From assembly GCF_036227485.1 (NCBI RefSeq), contig NZ_CP109479.1, positions 5,270,001 to 5,334,000 on the forward strand: a stretch of DNA of 64,000 nt, given 5' to 3'. Shown piece after piece: positions 36,505-45,586 of this stretch. The notes beneath the pieces were generated by a model, which saw only the letters and a program-made list of their open reading frames with translations, ran no database searches and was not told the DNA's origin. Position 1 is the stretch's first letter; every line of letters begins with the position of its first letter. Origin of the DNA: Streptomyces sp. NBC_01451 (GTDB taxonomy: Bacteria; Actinomycetota; Actinomycetes; Streptomycetales; Streptomycetaceae). Both the position numbers and the translations under genes were made by a program.

Positions 36505-36558
36505 CTGTACGTCGATGGGGGCGCCCTTCCTGAGAAGGGCGCCCCCATCGACGTACAG
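36505..36558. terminator. 25-bp perfect bidirectional terminator
   Basis: The arms 36505-36529 and 36534-36558 are perfect complements, beginning CTGTACGTCGATGGGGGCG, with a CTGA loop. It lies between the convergent yqeY and PBP genes and should stop transcription from both sides. Confidence 0.9.
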
Positions 36559-36614
36559 CGCGGTCGCTACGGCTCGCTCACGTCACTCGGCGCGCGGACC
36601 GGCTCCTACGGGAC

Positions 36615-38912
36615 CTATTGGAATCCCCCGTTGCTGTTCCCGTTGTTGCCGCCGTTGTCGTTGCCCTGGATGAATCCCTCGGGGAGGGAGAAGGACGGGG
36701 TCGGGAACGTCGTGTTGCCGCCGTTGTCGTCGCCGTTGTCGTCGCCGTTGCCGTTCGTGGTGCCGCCGTTGTCGTTGCCGTTCGTCGTGCCGCCGTCGTC
36801 ACCGTTGTTGTCGCCGTTGTCGTCCGGCTTCTGGACGGGCGGTTCGATGATGGGGACGAGGTTGAACTTCCCGGAGTCCTTGCCTTCGAGGGCGCCGGTC
36901 ATGGCGTCCTTCCAGATGGGGCCGGGGACCTTGCCGCCGAAGACGAGTTCGTTCCAGACGCCGCCGATCGTGATGTTGCGCATCTTCACGTTCTGCATGG
37001 CGCTGCCGACCCAGACGGCGCCGGACAGGGTCGGCGTGTAGCCGACGAACCAGGCGTTCTTGCGCTCGTCCGTCGTACCCGTCTTACCCGCGTTGTCGCG
37101 GCCGTCGGTGAGACCGGCCGCCTGACCCGTGCCGGAGTCGACCACGCCCTGGAGCAGGGTGTTGATCGTGTCCGCGGTGGTCTCCGACATCGCGCGCGTG
37201 CACGTCGACTTCGGGACCGCCAGCGACTTCTGCCCGCTGCCGGTCTTCTGCGTGATCGACTCGATGGCGATCGGCGTGCAGTACGTGCCCCGGGAGGCGA
37301 AGGCCGCGTACGCGCTCGCCATCGTCAGCGGGGAGATGCCCTTGGAACCGAGGGCGATGGCGGGCACCTCGGGCAGCTTGTCGCCGTTGCCCTGCGTGAC
37401 GTGCAGCGCGTCGGTCATCTTGACCACCGGGCACAGGCCGATGTCGGAGATCATCTGCACGAAGTAGGTGTTGACCGACAGCTCCATCGCCTTGCGCAGG
37501 CGGTACGGGCCCTTCTCCGACTCGCTCTCGTTCTCGACCTTCGCGTTCTCCTGGTTGATCCACGGACTGCCGCTGCACGTCTGGACCGGGCTCGGGTACT
37601 CCATCTCGTACGGCGCCGAGTACTCCTGGATCGGCAGGCGGCCCTCCTCCAGGGCAGCCGCCGCCACGAACGGCTTGAACGTCGAACCGGTCGGGAAGCC
37701 GAAGTTGGAGCCGCCCCGGTCGCTGCCGACCGAGTAGTTGATCTCGGTCTCGTTCTTGCCGTAGCCGTACGGCTTCGACTGGCCCATGCCGAGGATCTTG
37801 CCGGTGCCCGGCTCGACCAGCGTGACGGCCGTCGCCACCTTGTCCGACTTGTACACGTGCTCCTTGATCGACGCCTGTACGGACGCCTGCGACTGCGGGT
37901 CCAGCGTCGTACGGATGGTCAGGCCGCCCTGGTTCCAGATCTTCGTCCGGGCCTCGCGGGTCTTGCCGAAGACCGGGTTGGCGAGGAACTCCTGCTCGAC
38001 GTACTTGCAGAAGAAGCCCGCGCCCTTGACCGCCGCGATGCAGCCGTTCTTGGGCTGGCTGACCTTCAGGCCGAGCGGCTTCTCCTTGGCGGCGGCGGCC
38101 TCCTGCGGGGAGATGTCACCGACCTCCGCCATGCGCTGGAGCACGGTGTTGCGGCGCTTGGTGGCCTCCGCCGGGTCGTTCACCGGGTCGTACCGGGTCG
38201 GCGACTGGACGATGCCGGCCAGCAGGGCCGCCTGGGGGAGGGTGAGGTCCTTCGCGGACTTGGAGAAGTAGCGGCGGGCGCCGGCCTCGACGCCGTAGGC
38301 CTGCTGGCCGAAGAACGTGATGTTCAGGTAGTTCTCGAGGATCTTCTTCTTGCCCAGCTCCTCCTCGACCTGGATCGCGAACTTCAGCTCCTTGATCTTG
38401 CGGCCGATGGTCTGCTGCTGGGCCTGCGCGACCTTCGTCGGGTCGTCGCCGGCCTCCTCCACGAAGACGTTCTTCACGTACTGCTGCGTGAGCGTGGAGG
38501 CGCCTTCCGCGACGCCACCGCTCTGCGCGTTCTTGTTGAGCGCCCGCAGGACGCCCTTGAGGTCGATCGCGCCGTGCTCGTAGAACCGGGAGTCCTCGAT
38601 GGCGACGATCGCCTTCTGCATGTAAGGCGAGATGTCCTTGAGCTCGACGACCGTGCGGTCGCGCGAGTAGACCGTCGCGAGCTGGCCGCCCTTGGCGTCC
38701 AGGATGGTGGTGCGCTGGCTGAGCGGCGGGCGCTTCAGGTTGGCCGGGATCTCGTCGAACCCCTCGACCGAACCCTTGGCCGCGAGACCGAGCGCGCCGG
38801 CGGCGGGCAGGGCGATGCCCGCCATGACGGCTCCCGCGAGCACGCTGACACCGAGGAATTTGGCAGCCTGCTGGGTTACCGACAGGCCACCGCCCGAGCG
38901 CTTGTTTGGCAT
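36615..38912 (-). CDS. Bifunctional penicillin-binding protein (GT51 + transpeptidase)
   Basis: The product has 765 residues. A membrane helix near 20-45 is followed by the glycosyltransferase 51 domain (VAIEDSRFYEHGAIDLKG, GASTLTQQYVKN, about 80-270). The transpeptidase domain has TGSTFKPF with the catalytic serine, SVNTYF (SxN) and AGKTGTTDE (KTG). The last 70 residues are an Asn/Asp/Gly/Thr-rich tail (DDNGDNNGDDGGTTNGNDN), encoded by GTTGTCGCC-type repeats. It polymerises and cross-links peptidoglycan outside the membrane. It is the counterpart of mycobacterial PonA2, as its whiB and ArsA-like neighbours show. It is divergent from wblA. Confidence 0.93.
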   Translation of the reverse strand: MPNKRSGGGLSVTQQAAKFLGVSVLAGAVMAGIALPAAGALGLAAKGSVEGFDEIPANLKRPPLSQRTTILDAKGGQLATVYSRDRTVVELKDISPYMQKAIVAIEDSRFYEHGAIDLKGVLRALNKNAQSGGVAEGASTLTQQYVKNVFVEEAGDDPTKVAQAQQQTIGRKIKELKFAIQVEEELGKKKILENYLNITFFGQQAYGVEAGARRYFSKSAKDLTLPQAALLAGIVQSPTRYDPVNDPAEATKRRNTVLQRMAEVGDISPQEAAAAKEKPLGLKVSQPKNGCIAAVKGAGFFCKYVEQEFLANPVFGKTREARTKIWNQGGLTIRTTLDPQSQASVQASIKEHVYKSDKVATAVTLVEPGTGKILGMGQSKPYGYGKNETEINYSVGSDRGGSNFGFPTGSTFKPFVAAAALEEGRLPIQEYSAPYEMEYPSPVQTCSGSPWINQENAKVENESESEKGPYRLRKAMELSVNTYFVQMISDIGLCPVVKMTDALHVTQGNGDKLPEVPAIALGSKGISPLTMASAYAAFASRGTYCTPIAIESITQKTGSGQKSLAVPKSTCTRAMSETTADTINTLLQGVVDSGTGQAAGLTDGRDNAGKTGTTDERKNAWFVGYTPTLSGAVWVGSAMQNVKMRNITIGGVWNELVFGGKVPGPIWKDAMTGALEGKDSGKFNLVPIIEPPVQKPDDNGDNNGDDGGTTNGNDNGGTTNGNGDDNGDDNGGNTTFPTPSFSLPEGFIQGNDNGGNNGNSNGGFQ

Positions 38913-39332
38913 GAGGGCAGCCTACGTTCTCATTCGCCGGACACACGTATAGGCCTTGGCCTAAGCTGTTCACAACTGTCACAGCAGTGAGGTCACGTAT
39001 CAATACGTCCGCGAGACCCGAAACGGTTCGGATGTTGCCCAACTTTTTTGTGGATTTTTTTGTGGACTACGTGCCCGGATCCGCCTCGTGTGTCACATGG
39101 TGTCCGTTGTGACCCAGCCGAAACCTCCCGCTTCGCCGGGATGGTCGCGCATGTCGGTCGCTCACTCCCCCGGGTGATCTGCCGCTTACCCATAGTCCGT
39201 TCGGGCCATTCAAGATTGGGCCCGAAGGGGGTGTTGCGCTGTGCCCGCCTTCCGTAACGTCCTCAACTGGCGGCGGTGAATATGCCGCTGCCGCCGTGGG
39301 GGAGCCTCGATTCGGGAGAGGACGGCGCCGGT
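38913..39332. promoter_or_regulatory. wblA / PBP divergent control region
   Basis: This 420-bp region is rich in symmetry. TAGGCC-TT-GGCCTA is at 38950-38963, ACGTAT-CA-ATACGT at 38995-39008, a direct repeat TTTTTTGTGGA at 39044 and 39056 in an AT-rich patch, and a hairpin TTCGGGCC / GGCCCGAA at 39200-39226. Long, complex upstream regions fit a developmental regulator such as wblA. Which proteins bind is not shown by the sequence. A GTG at 39276 could extend the WblA frame by 19 residues. Confidence 0.45.
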
Positions 39333-39671
39333 ATGGGCTGGGTTACCGACTGGAGTGCGCAGGCGGCCTGCCGCACTACCGATCCGGATGAACTGTTCGT
39401 TCAAGGAGCAGCGCAGAACAGGGCCAAGGCGGTGTGCACCGGATGTCCGGTACGCACGGAATGTCTGGCTGACGCGCTCGACAACCGCGTCGAGTTCGGC
39501 GTGTGGGGAGGAATGACGGAGCGGGAGCGCCGCGCACTGCTGCGCAGGCGTCCCACCGTCACCTCGTGGCGTCGGCTGCTCGAAACAGCGCGTACGGAGT
39601 ACGAGCGGGGGGCGGGAATCCTGCCTCTCGATGAGGAAGAGGTGTACGAGAACTACTTGGCGGTGGGCTGA
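39333..39671 (+). CDS. wblA: WhiB-family iron-sulfur regulator WblA
   Basis: From the ATG at 39333, after GGGAGAGGACGG, the product has 112 residues. It begins MGWVTDWSAQAACRTTDPDE and has the four Fe-S cysteines (one in QAAC, then CTGCPVRTEC), the VWGGMTERERR turn and a basic C-terminus. These features and the neighbours (PBP on one side, two ArsA-like ATPases on the other) match wblA of Streptomyces and whiB4 of mycobacteria. WblA binds DNA through its cluster-bearing fold; in Streptomyces it is known to affect sporulation and antibiotic production. Confidence 0.93.
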   Translation: MGWVTDWSAQAACRTTDPDELFVQGAAQNRAKAVCTGCPVRTECLADALDNRVEFGVWGGMTERERRALLRRRPTVTSWRRLLETARTEYERGAGILPLDEEEVYENYLAVG

Positions 39672-39723
39672 GCCGTCCCGGTCGGTCACCACCGCCCCGG
39701 TCATCACTCGTCGTCAGCGTCGG

Positions 39724-41115
39724 TCACGCGTCTCCGGAAGGCTTCGACAGCTCCGGAATCGCCGGCAGCTCCGGCCGTTCGGTCGCGAGCCGGTCACCGA
39801 TGTTCCGCAGGCCCGCGAGGTCGTGTACGTCGCCGGGCAGTGCGGCGACCTCGGTCACCGCCACCTCCGGGTGGCGCGCGGTGAAGCGGTCGCGTGTGCG
39901 CTGCTCGCGGGAGAGCAGTTGCATACGGTCGGCGTGCAGCCGGAGCAGGCCTGCGGTGAGTTGTTGGACGGTGGGTTCAACGCCGGGTTCGCTCGGGTCG
40001 GCGGTCGGATCACTGTCGGTGGCGGTGGGGGAGCCTTCGACGTGTTCTTCGACGTCTGCCTCATGAGCTGGTGTGTCGTCTGAACTGTCGTGCGTGTCGG
40101 GAGAGTTACGAAGTCCAGCTTTCCCGTCCTCCTGATCGACAATGCGGGGCTCTTCAAGATTTTCCGCGGCGGCGAGCGCGCGCTCGGCCGACAGCTGGGC
40201 GGCGCCGCTGCCGTGGACCCGGTTGAGCACCAGCCCGGCGAGCGGCATGTTCTCCGCGGCCAGCCGTTCCACGAAGTACGCGGCCTCGCGCAGCGCGTCG
40301 CGCTCCGGGGCCGCCACCACCAGGAACGCCGTGCCGGGAGCCTGAAGCAGCTGGTACGTGGCGTCGGCGCGGGTACGGAATCCACCGAAGGTGGTGTCCA
40401 TCGCGGCCACGAACGTCTGGACGTCCTTGAGGAGCTGGCCGCCCAGGAGCTTGCCCAGGGTGCCGGTCATCATCGACATCCCGACGTTCAGGAACTTCAT
40501 CCCCGCGCGCCCGCCGAGCTTCGCCGGGGCCGTCAGCAGCCGGATCAGCCGGCCGTCGAGAAACGAACCGAGCCGCTTCGGGGCGTCCAGGAAGTCCAGC
40601 GCGGACCGGGACGGGGGCGTGTCGACGACGATGAGATCCCACTCGTCGCGCGACCGCAGCTGCCCCAGCTTCTCCATCGCCATGTACTCCTGCGTGCCCG
40701 CGAAGCCCGCCGAGAGCGACTGGTAGAAGGGGTTGGCGAGGATCGCGGCGGCCCGCTCACCGTCGGCGTGCGCCTCGACGATCTCGTCGAACGTCCGCTT
40801 CATGTCGAGCATCATGGCGTGCAGTTCGCCGCCGCCGTCGACGCCCTTGACCCGCCGCGGCACGTTGTCGAGCGAGTCGATGCCCATGGACTGGGCGAGC
40901 CTGCGGGCCGGGTCGATGGTGAGCACGACCACCTTCCGACCCCGCTCGGCGGCGCGCAGCCCGAGCGCCGCCGCGGTGGTCGTCTTGCCGACCCCGCCGG
41001 CTCCGCAGCACACCACGATCCGCGTGTTCGGATCGTCGATCAGCGGATCCACCTCCAGCACACGCGTGGGGTACAGGCCATGGCGGGAAGCGGTGTCGTG
41101 CGGATCCGGACTCAT
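39724..41115 (-). CDS. ArsA-like ATPase, second of pair
   Basis: The ATG at 41115 overlaps the stop of the upstream gene by 4 bp and gives 463 residues. The P-loop is CGAGGVGKTT (near 37-46), followed by VVVLTIDPARRLAQ and, for the A-motif, IVVDTPPSRSALDFL. The C-terminal 130 residues contain an acidic, variable insert (DTHDSSDDTPAHEADVEEH) and then a conserved helical end. It lacks the metal-binding cysteines of ArsA. Together with the next protein it resembles the mycobacterial Rv3679-Rv3680 pair, which forms one ATPase complex. Confidence 0.88.
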   Translation of the reverse strand: MSPDPHDTASRHGLYPTRVLEVDPLIDDPNTRIVVCCGAGGVGKTTTAAALGLRAAERGRKVVVLTIDPARRLAQSMGIDSLDNVPRRVKGVDGGGELHAMMLDMKRTFDEIVEAHADGERAAAILANPFYQSLSAGFAGTQEYMAMEKLGQLRSRDEWDLIVVDTPPSRSALDFLDAPKRLGSFLDGRLIRLLTAPAKLGGRAGMKFLNVGMSMMTGTLGKLLGGQLLKDVQTFVAAMDTTFGGFRTRADATYQLLQAPGTAFLVVAAPERDALREAAYFVERLAAENMPLAGLVLNRVHGSGAAQLSAERALAAAENLEEPRIVDQEDGKAGLRNSPDTHDSSDDTPAHEADVEEHVEGSPTATDSDPTADPSEPGVEPTVQQLTAGLLRLHADRMQLLSREQRTRDRFTARHPEVAVTEVAALPGDVHDLAGLRNIGDRLATERPELPAIPELSKPSGDA

Positions 41116-42089
41116 GAAATCCTCTGCTTCCGCAGCTCGTCGGCCAGTTCGTACAGACCTGCCAGGTCCATGCCCTCGGTGAACAGCGGCAGTTCGTGCA
41201 GCGGCAACTGCAACTCGGCGAGCACAGAACGCTGTTCGTGCTCCAGCGCATACCGCTCGGCGTACTCCTCGGCCTGGGTCAGCAGCGGGTCCACCAGCTT
41301 CTCGGCGTTCCCGCCGCGCCGCGCCCCGCCGAGCCCGGCGGCCGACAGCGACCGCGCGAGCGCGCCGCGCGGAGCCGCCCGTACGAGTTCCAGCTCGGCC
41401 TCGTCCAAAACCTCCGGCCGCACCATGTTGACGATGATCCGCCCCACCGGCAGCTTCGCCGCCCGCAGCTCGGCGATACCGTCCGCGGTCTCCTGGACGG
41501 GCATCTCCTCCAGCAGTGTCACCAGGTGGACCGCCGTCTCGGGAGACTTGAGCACCCGCATCACAGCCTGCGCCTGATTGTGTATCGGGCCGATCTTCGC
41601 GAGGCCGGCCACCTCGTCGTTGACGTTCAGGAAACGGGTGATGCGGCCGGTCGGCGGGGCGTCCATCACGACATGGTCGTAGGCGAACCGCCCGCTCTTG
41701 TCCTTCCGGCGGACCGCCTCGCACGCCTTGCCGGTCAGGAGTACGTCCCTGATGCCGGGGGCGACGGTGGTGGCGAAGTCGATCGCGCCGAGTTTCTTCA
41801 GCGCCCGGCCGGCGCTCCCGAGCTTGTAGAACATCTGGAGGTAGTCCAGCAGCGCCTGCTCGGGGTCGATGGCGAGGGCGAACACCTCCCCGCCCCCGGG
41901 AGCGACGGCGATCTTCCGCTCCTCATAAGGCAGCACTTCTGTCTCGAAGAGCTGCGCGATGCCCTGCCTGCCCTCCACCTCGACGAGAAGCGTGCGCTTC
42001 CCCTCGGTGGCGAGGGCGAGGGAGAGCGCTGCGGCGACCGTGGTCTTTCCGGTCCCGCCCTTACCGCTGACGACCTGGAACCTGCTCAC
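41112..42089 (-). CDS. ArsA-like ATPase, first of pair
   Basis: The product has 325 residues. The P-loop VSGKGGTGKTTVAAAL is near the N-terminus; further blocks are LLVEVEGRQGIAQLFE and HVVMDAPPTGRITRFL. A helical C-terminal part follows. It is first in a two-gene operon and the genes overlap by 4 bp, so a heteromeric complex is likely. The role may be ATP-driven protein targeting or transport, like Get3/ArsA; the cargo is not known. It is divergent from the small gene at 42185. Confidence 0.88.
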   Translation of the reverse strand: MSRFQVVSGKGGTGKTTVAAALSLALATEGKRTLLVEVEGRQGIAQLFETEVLPYEERKIAVAPGGGEVFALAIDPEQALLDYLQMFYKLGSAGRALKKLGAIDFATTVAPGIRDVLLTGKACEAVRRKDKSGRFAYDHVVMDAPPTGRITRFLNVNDEVAGLAKIGPIHNQAQAVMRVLKSPETAVHLVTLLEEMPVQETADGIAELRAAKLPVGRIIVNMVRPEVLDEAELELVRAAPRGALARSLSAAGLGGARRGGNAEKLVDPLLTQAEEYAERYALEHEQRSVLAELQLPLHELPLFTEGMDLAGLYELADELRKQRIS

Positions 42090-42184
42090 GTATCCGAGGT
42101 TAACCAGTCCGGCCCGAAGCTACGCCGGAGGCTGTGGACAACGTGGGCGCGGACCGCCCGGCGCCAGCGGATAAAGTCGCCCCC

Positions 42185-42343
42185 ATGACCAAGTGGGAAT
42201 ACTCGACCGTGCCACTGCTCGTCCACGCCACGAAGCAGATTCTGGACACCTGGGGCGAGGACGGCTGGGAGCTCGTCCAGGTCGTGCCCGGGCCGAACAA
42301 CCCCGAGCAGCTCGTGGCGTACCTGAAGAGGGAGAAGTCGTGA
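42185..42343 (+). CDS. Small DUF4177-like protein
   Basis: An ATG gives 52 residues: MTKWEYSTVPLLVHATKQIL, then a WGEDGWELVQVVPGP core. The W-E-Y and GEDGWELV words are those of DUF4177-type small proteins. It is followed by RidA with a GTGA overlap, so the two are made together. No function is known. Confidence 0.85.
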   Translation: MTKWEYSTVPLLVHATKQILDTWGEDGWELVQVVPGPNNPEQLVAYLKREKS

Positions 42344-42807
42344 GCGCGGTCGAGGCACGCCTCGCCGAGCTGGGGCTGACACTGCCCGCGGTCGTACCGC
42401 CGCTGGCCGCGTACCAGCCCGCCGTGCAGTCGGGGGTGTACGTGTACACCTCGGGCCAGCTGCCCATGGTGGACGGGAAACTCCCGGTCACCGGCAAGGT
42501 GGGCGCGGAGGTCACGCCCGAGGAGGCCAAACAGCTGGCCCGCACGTGTGCGCTGAACGCGCTCGCGGCGGTCAAGTCGGTCGCCGGTGACCTCGACCGG
42601 ATCGCGCGCGTCGTGAAGGTCGTCGGCTTCGTCGCCTCGGCCCCCGACTTCACGGGCCAGCCCGGAGTCGTCAACGGCGCGAGCGAACTCCTCGGCGAGG
42701 TCCTGGGCGACAAGGGCGTCCACGCCCGCAGCGCGGTCGGTGTGGCGGTGCTGCCACTCGACGCGCCCGTCGAGGTCGAGGTCCAGGTGGAGCTGAGCGA
42801 TTTTTAG
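42340..42807 (+). CDS. RidA family protein
   Basis: The GTG at 42340 overlaps the previous stop and gives 155 residues. Family words are VYVYTSGQLPMVDGKL, CALNALAAVKSVAGDLDRI, KVVGFVASAPDF and HARSAVGVAVLPLDAPVEVE. The usual catalytic arginine of RidA (in the N-x-x-R word near 105) is replaced in this subfamily by H-A-R-S-A-V. It probably removes reactive enamines or has a related housekeeping role. Its position matches mycobacterial Rv3678c. Confidence 0.9.
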   Translation: MSAVEARLAELGLTLPAVVPPLAAYQPAVQSGVYVYTSGQLPMVDGKLPVTGKVGAEVTPEEAKQLARTCALNALAAVKSVAGDLDRIARVVKVVGFVASAPDFTGQPGVVNGASELLGEVLGDKGVHARSAVGVAVLPLDAPVEVEVQVELSDF

Positions 42808-42925
42808 CCCGTCCGGGGCCACCCCCTCTGGGGGAGTTTGAGGACGAGCGCGTTCAGCGCGAAAGGGGGGTTCGGGGGCGCGGCCCCCGAGGACGGGACG
42901 GGCAGGGGCGCCGGGGGCGAGAAAC
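42808..42925. repeat. Streptomyces intergenic repeat, copy B
   Basis: It carries the same ordered words as copy A at 313-420 (CCCTCTGGGGGAGTTTGAG, ACGAG, TTCAGCGC, TTCGGGGG, GACGGGCAG). It starts directly after the ridA stop codon. Confidence 0.7.
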
Positions 42926-42969
42926 CTCGGCCCCTCGAACATGCGCCCACCACCGGATAGCCTCCGCCC

Positions 42970-43845
42970 ATGGCAAACGGGCAGTGGTACCCACCTGAGT
43001 GGCCGGACCTCATCCGCGGGCTCGCCGAAGGCACCCTCACCCCGGTCACCCCCAAGCGCGCGGCCACCGTCATGCTCCTCAAGGACACCGACGGCGGCCC
43101 CGTCGTCCACATGCTGCGCAGACGCGCCTCCATGGCCTTCGCCGGGGGCGCGTACGCGTATCCGGGCGGCGGGGTCGACCCGCGCGACGACGACCACCTG
43201 ATCCGCTGGGCGGGCCCCACGCGCGCGTGGTGGGCGTCCCGGCTCGGCCTCGGCACCGACGAGACGTCCGCCCAGGCGGTCGTCTGCGCCGCCGTACGGG
43301 AGACGTACGAGGAGGCGGGCGTCCTGCTCGCGGGCCCGGCCGCCGACTCCGTGGTCGGCGACACCACGGGTGAGGAATGGGAGGCGGACCGCGCGGCCCT
43401 GGTCGCCCGGGAGCTGTCCTTCGCCGAGTTCCTGGACCGCCGCGGGCTGGTGCTCCGCTCGGACCTTCTCGGGGCGTGGGCCCGCTGGATCACCCCGGAG
43501 TTCGAGACCCGCCGCTACGACACCTGGTTCTTCGTCGCCGCGCTCCCGCGGGGCCAGCGCACCCGGAACGCCTCCACGGAGGCGGACCGCACGGTGTGGA
43601 TCGAACCGGCCGACGCGGCAGCCGCGTACGACAGGGGCGAGCTGACGATGATGCCGCCCACGATCGCGACCCTGCGCGCGCTGGCACCGTACGACAGCGC
43701 GTCCGGGGCTCTCGCCGGGGCTCTGGAGCGGGACCTGGCCCCCGTCCTGGCCAGGGCCAGCCTGGAGGACGGCGAGATCGTGCTGGCCTGGCCGGGACAC
43801 GACGAGTTCACCAAGCACATCCGGATCGGCGGAGCCCCCGCATGA
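42970..43845 (+). CDS. NUDIX hydrolase (NUDT19-like, long-insert type)
   Basis: The product has 291 residues. The Nudix box is split: the glycine part GGAYAYPGGGVDPRDDD near residue 62 and the catalytic part VRETYEEAGVLL near 112, with an insert of about 35 residues between. This spacing is that of RP2p/NUDT19-type CoA diphosphatases. It would cleave CoA esters or a related X-diphosphate in the cytoplasm with Mg2+. It is co-directional with the MBL hydrolase gene, 55 bp apart. Confidence 0.87.
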   Translation: MANGQWYPPEWPDLIRGLAEGTLTPVTPKRAATVMLLKDTDGGPVVHMLRRRASMAFAGGAYAYPGGGVDPRDDDHLIRWAGPTRAWWASRLGLGTDETSAQAVVCAAVRETYEEAGVLLAGPAADSVVGDTTGEEWEADRAALVARELSFAEFLDRRGLVLRSDLLGAWARWITPEFETRRYDTWFFVAALPRGQRTRNASTEADRTVWIEPADAAAAYDRGELTMMPPTIATLRALAPYDSASGALAGALERDLAPVLARASLEDGEIVLAWPGHDEFTKHIRIGGAPA

Positions 43846-43900
43846 CCGCAGCAGCGCCCCACTCCCCGGCAGCCACCCTCCTCCCGGCAGGTGCCCCCGC

Positions 43901-44731
43901 ATGACCGAAGCCGCCGCTCTCCCCGGCCAGCCGCGCGGCGGGGTTCTCTCCGGACCCGCGACCGCGCGCGCGGTCAACGTCCTGGCGCCCAACGCCTCCG
44001 CGATGACCCTCGACGGCACGAACACCTGGATCGTCTCCGAGCCGGATTCCGACCTGGCCGTCGTCGTCGACCCGGGGCCCCTGGACGACGCGCACCTCAG
44101 GCATGTCGTCGACACCGTCGGGAAGGCCGGCAAGCGGGTCGCGCTGACGTTGCTCACGCACGGGCATCCGGACCACGCGGAGGGCGCCGGACGGTTCGCC
44201 GAGCTGACGGGCACGCACGTGCGGGCGCTCGATCCGGCGCTGCGGCTGGGCGACGAGGGCCTCGGGCACGGGGACGTCGTGACCGTCGGCGGGCTGGAGC
44301 TGAGGGTCGTACCGACGCCGGGGCACACCGCGGACTCGCTGTGCTTCCATCTCCCGGCCGATCGGGCCGTCCTGACCGGGGACACCGTCCTGGGGCGCGG
44401 GACGACCGTGGTGGCCCATCCTGACGGCCGCCTGGGGGACTATCTGGACTCCCTGAGGCGCCTGAGGTCCCTGACGGTGGACGACGGCGTGCACATCGTC
44501 CTGCCGGGCCACGGGCCCGTCCTGGACGACGCCCAGGGGGCCGTCGAGTTCTACCTCGCCCACCGCGCCAACCGGCTCGCCCAGGTCGAGACGGCGGTCG
44601 AGAACGGCTACACCGGCTCCGCGGAGGTCGTCGCCCACGTGTACGCGGACGTGGACCGCTCCCTGTGGCCGGCCGCCGAACTGTCCGTACGCGCCCAGCT
44701 GGAGTACCTGCGCGAGCACGGCCTGATCTAG
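43901..44731 (+). CDS. MBL-fold metallo-hydrolase
   Basis: The product has 276 residues. The metal motif is LLTHGHPDHAEG (HxHxDH); other ligands are in PTPGHTADSLCF, LTGDTVLGRGT and LPGHGP. The C-terminal helix bundle is LACTB2-like. It probably hydrolyses a thioester or phosphodiester. The words GCCCCCGCATGACCG before its start repeat at the end of the NUDIX gene, a small local duplication. It overlaps the tail of the convergent nucleotidyltransferase gene by 4 bp. Its position matches Rv3677c. Confidence 0.9.
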   Translation: MTEAAALPGQPRGGVLSGPATARAVNVLAPNASAMTLDGTNTWIVSEPDSDLAVVVDPGPLDDAHLRHVVDTVGKAGKRVALTLLTHGHPDHAEGAGRFAELTGTHVRALDPALRLGDEGLGHGDVVTVGGLELRVVPTPGHTADSLCFHLPADRAVLTGDTVLGRGTTVVAHPDGRLGDYLDSLRRLRSLTVDDGVHIVLPGHGPVLDDAQGAVEFYLAHRANRLAQVETAVENGYTGSAEVVAHVYADVDRSLWPAAELSVRAQLEYLREHGLI

Positions 44732-45582
44732 CCGGACGTGTCGGGCCGGGGCGCCTTGACGCCGTGCACGCGCGCGTACTCCCCGGCCAGCCACGGGCCC
44801 AGCTCCTCGACGTGCGAGCGCAGGAACGACCGCAGGACGGCCGGATCGTCCGTCGGTTCGTGGGCCAGGGACGCCGCCTCCCTCATGCGCGGTCCCCACT
44901 CCGGGTGGTACGCGGCGAACGCCTCGGCCATCTCGTAAAGATCGCTGGTCCAGCCCTCCCAGCGCGGCATCACCAGGGTGAAGCCCGTACGCACCAGGCG
45001 GCGGGAAATGCCCCGCACGCGTGCGCGTACCGCCCCCGGAGGAGCCCCCGGGGCGGTCGCCTCGGCGATCAGGTGTCGCCAGCGCGGGAGGCACAGGGCC
45101 AGGTCGCCGTTGGTCTCGCGGGCGAGGAGGGAGTCGGGGCGGTAGCGGGGCAGGTGCCCGGCGAGGTCCTCGCCGAGGAGGGGCGTGCAGAGGCAGGCCA
45201 CGAACCAGCCCAGGTCGTGCCTCTCCAGGTCGCTGAGCGTCCGTGCCCGCGAGACCAGCAGTGTGCCGGAGCCGTCGATCTGCTCGAACTCCTTGTCGAG
45301 CGCCGTGTCCAGCGCGTGGGCCGCCACCCGGTCCGCCTCCGTGGGCTCCTCGCGCAGCACGAGCAGCAGGTCCAGGTCGCTGCGGCCCACGCGCGCGGTG
45401 CCGCGCGGGACCGACCCGTAGACGTACGCGCTGTGCAGCCGCGCCCCGAAGACGTCGAGAACCCGGTCGCGGGCCGCATCGACCACGGGCCGGAAAACGG
45501 GCGGCACGCGCGTGAGGGAGCCCTCACGGGCGATGAACCCCTGCTCGTCCAGCCCCGGGCGCGGTGTCACCCCGTACGTCAC
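44728..45582 (-). CDS. Nucleotidyltransferase-domain protein (AadA-like)
   Basis: The product has 284 residues. The catalytic signature GSVPRGTARVGRSDLDLLL is at about 52-70 (G-S ... S-D-x-D). A C-terminal helical domain (about 160-284) resembles that of aminoglycoside adenylyltransferases. It may adenylylate a small molecule or protein. Resistance is possible but not shown. It has no counterpart that I recall in the mycobacterial block, so it looks like an insertion there. Confidence 0.8.
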   Translation of the reverse strand: MTYGVTPRPGLDEQGFIAREGSLTRVPPVFRPVVDAARDRVLDVFGARLHSAYVYGSVPRGTARVGRSDLDLLLVLREEPTEADRVAAHALDTALDKEFEQIDGSGTLLVSRARTLSDLERHDLGWFVACLCTPLLGEDLAGHLPRYRPDSLLARETNGDLALCLPRWRHLIAEATAPGAPPGAVRARVRGISRRLVRTGFTLVMPRWEGWTSDLYEMAEAFAAYHPEWGPRMREAASLAHEPTDDPAVLRSFLRSHVEELGPWLAGEYARVHGVKAPRPDTSG

Positions 45583-45586
45583 CGCG

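Noticed and set aside
36578..36802. 74-codon Thr/Arg/Ala frame over the PBP tail
   Set aside because: It is an out-of-frame reading of the simple repeats that encode the Asn/Asp/Gly tail.
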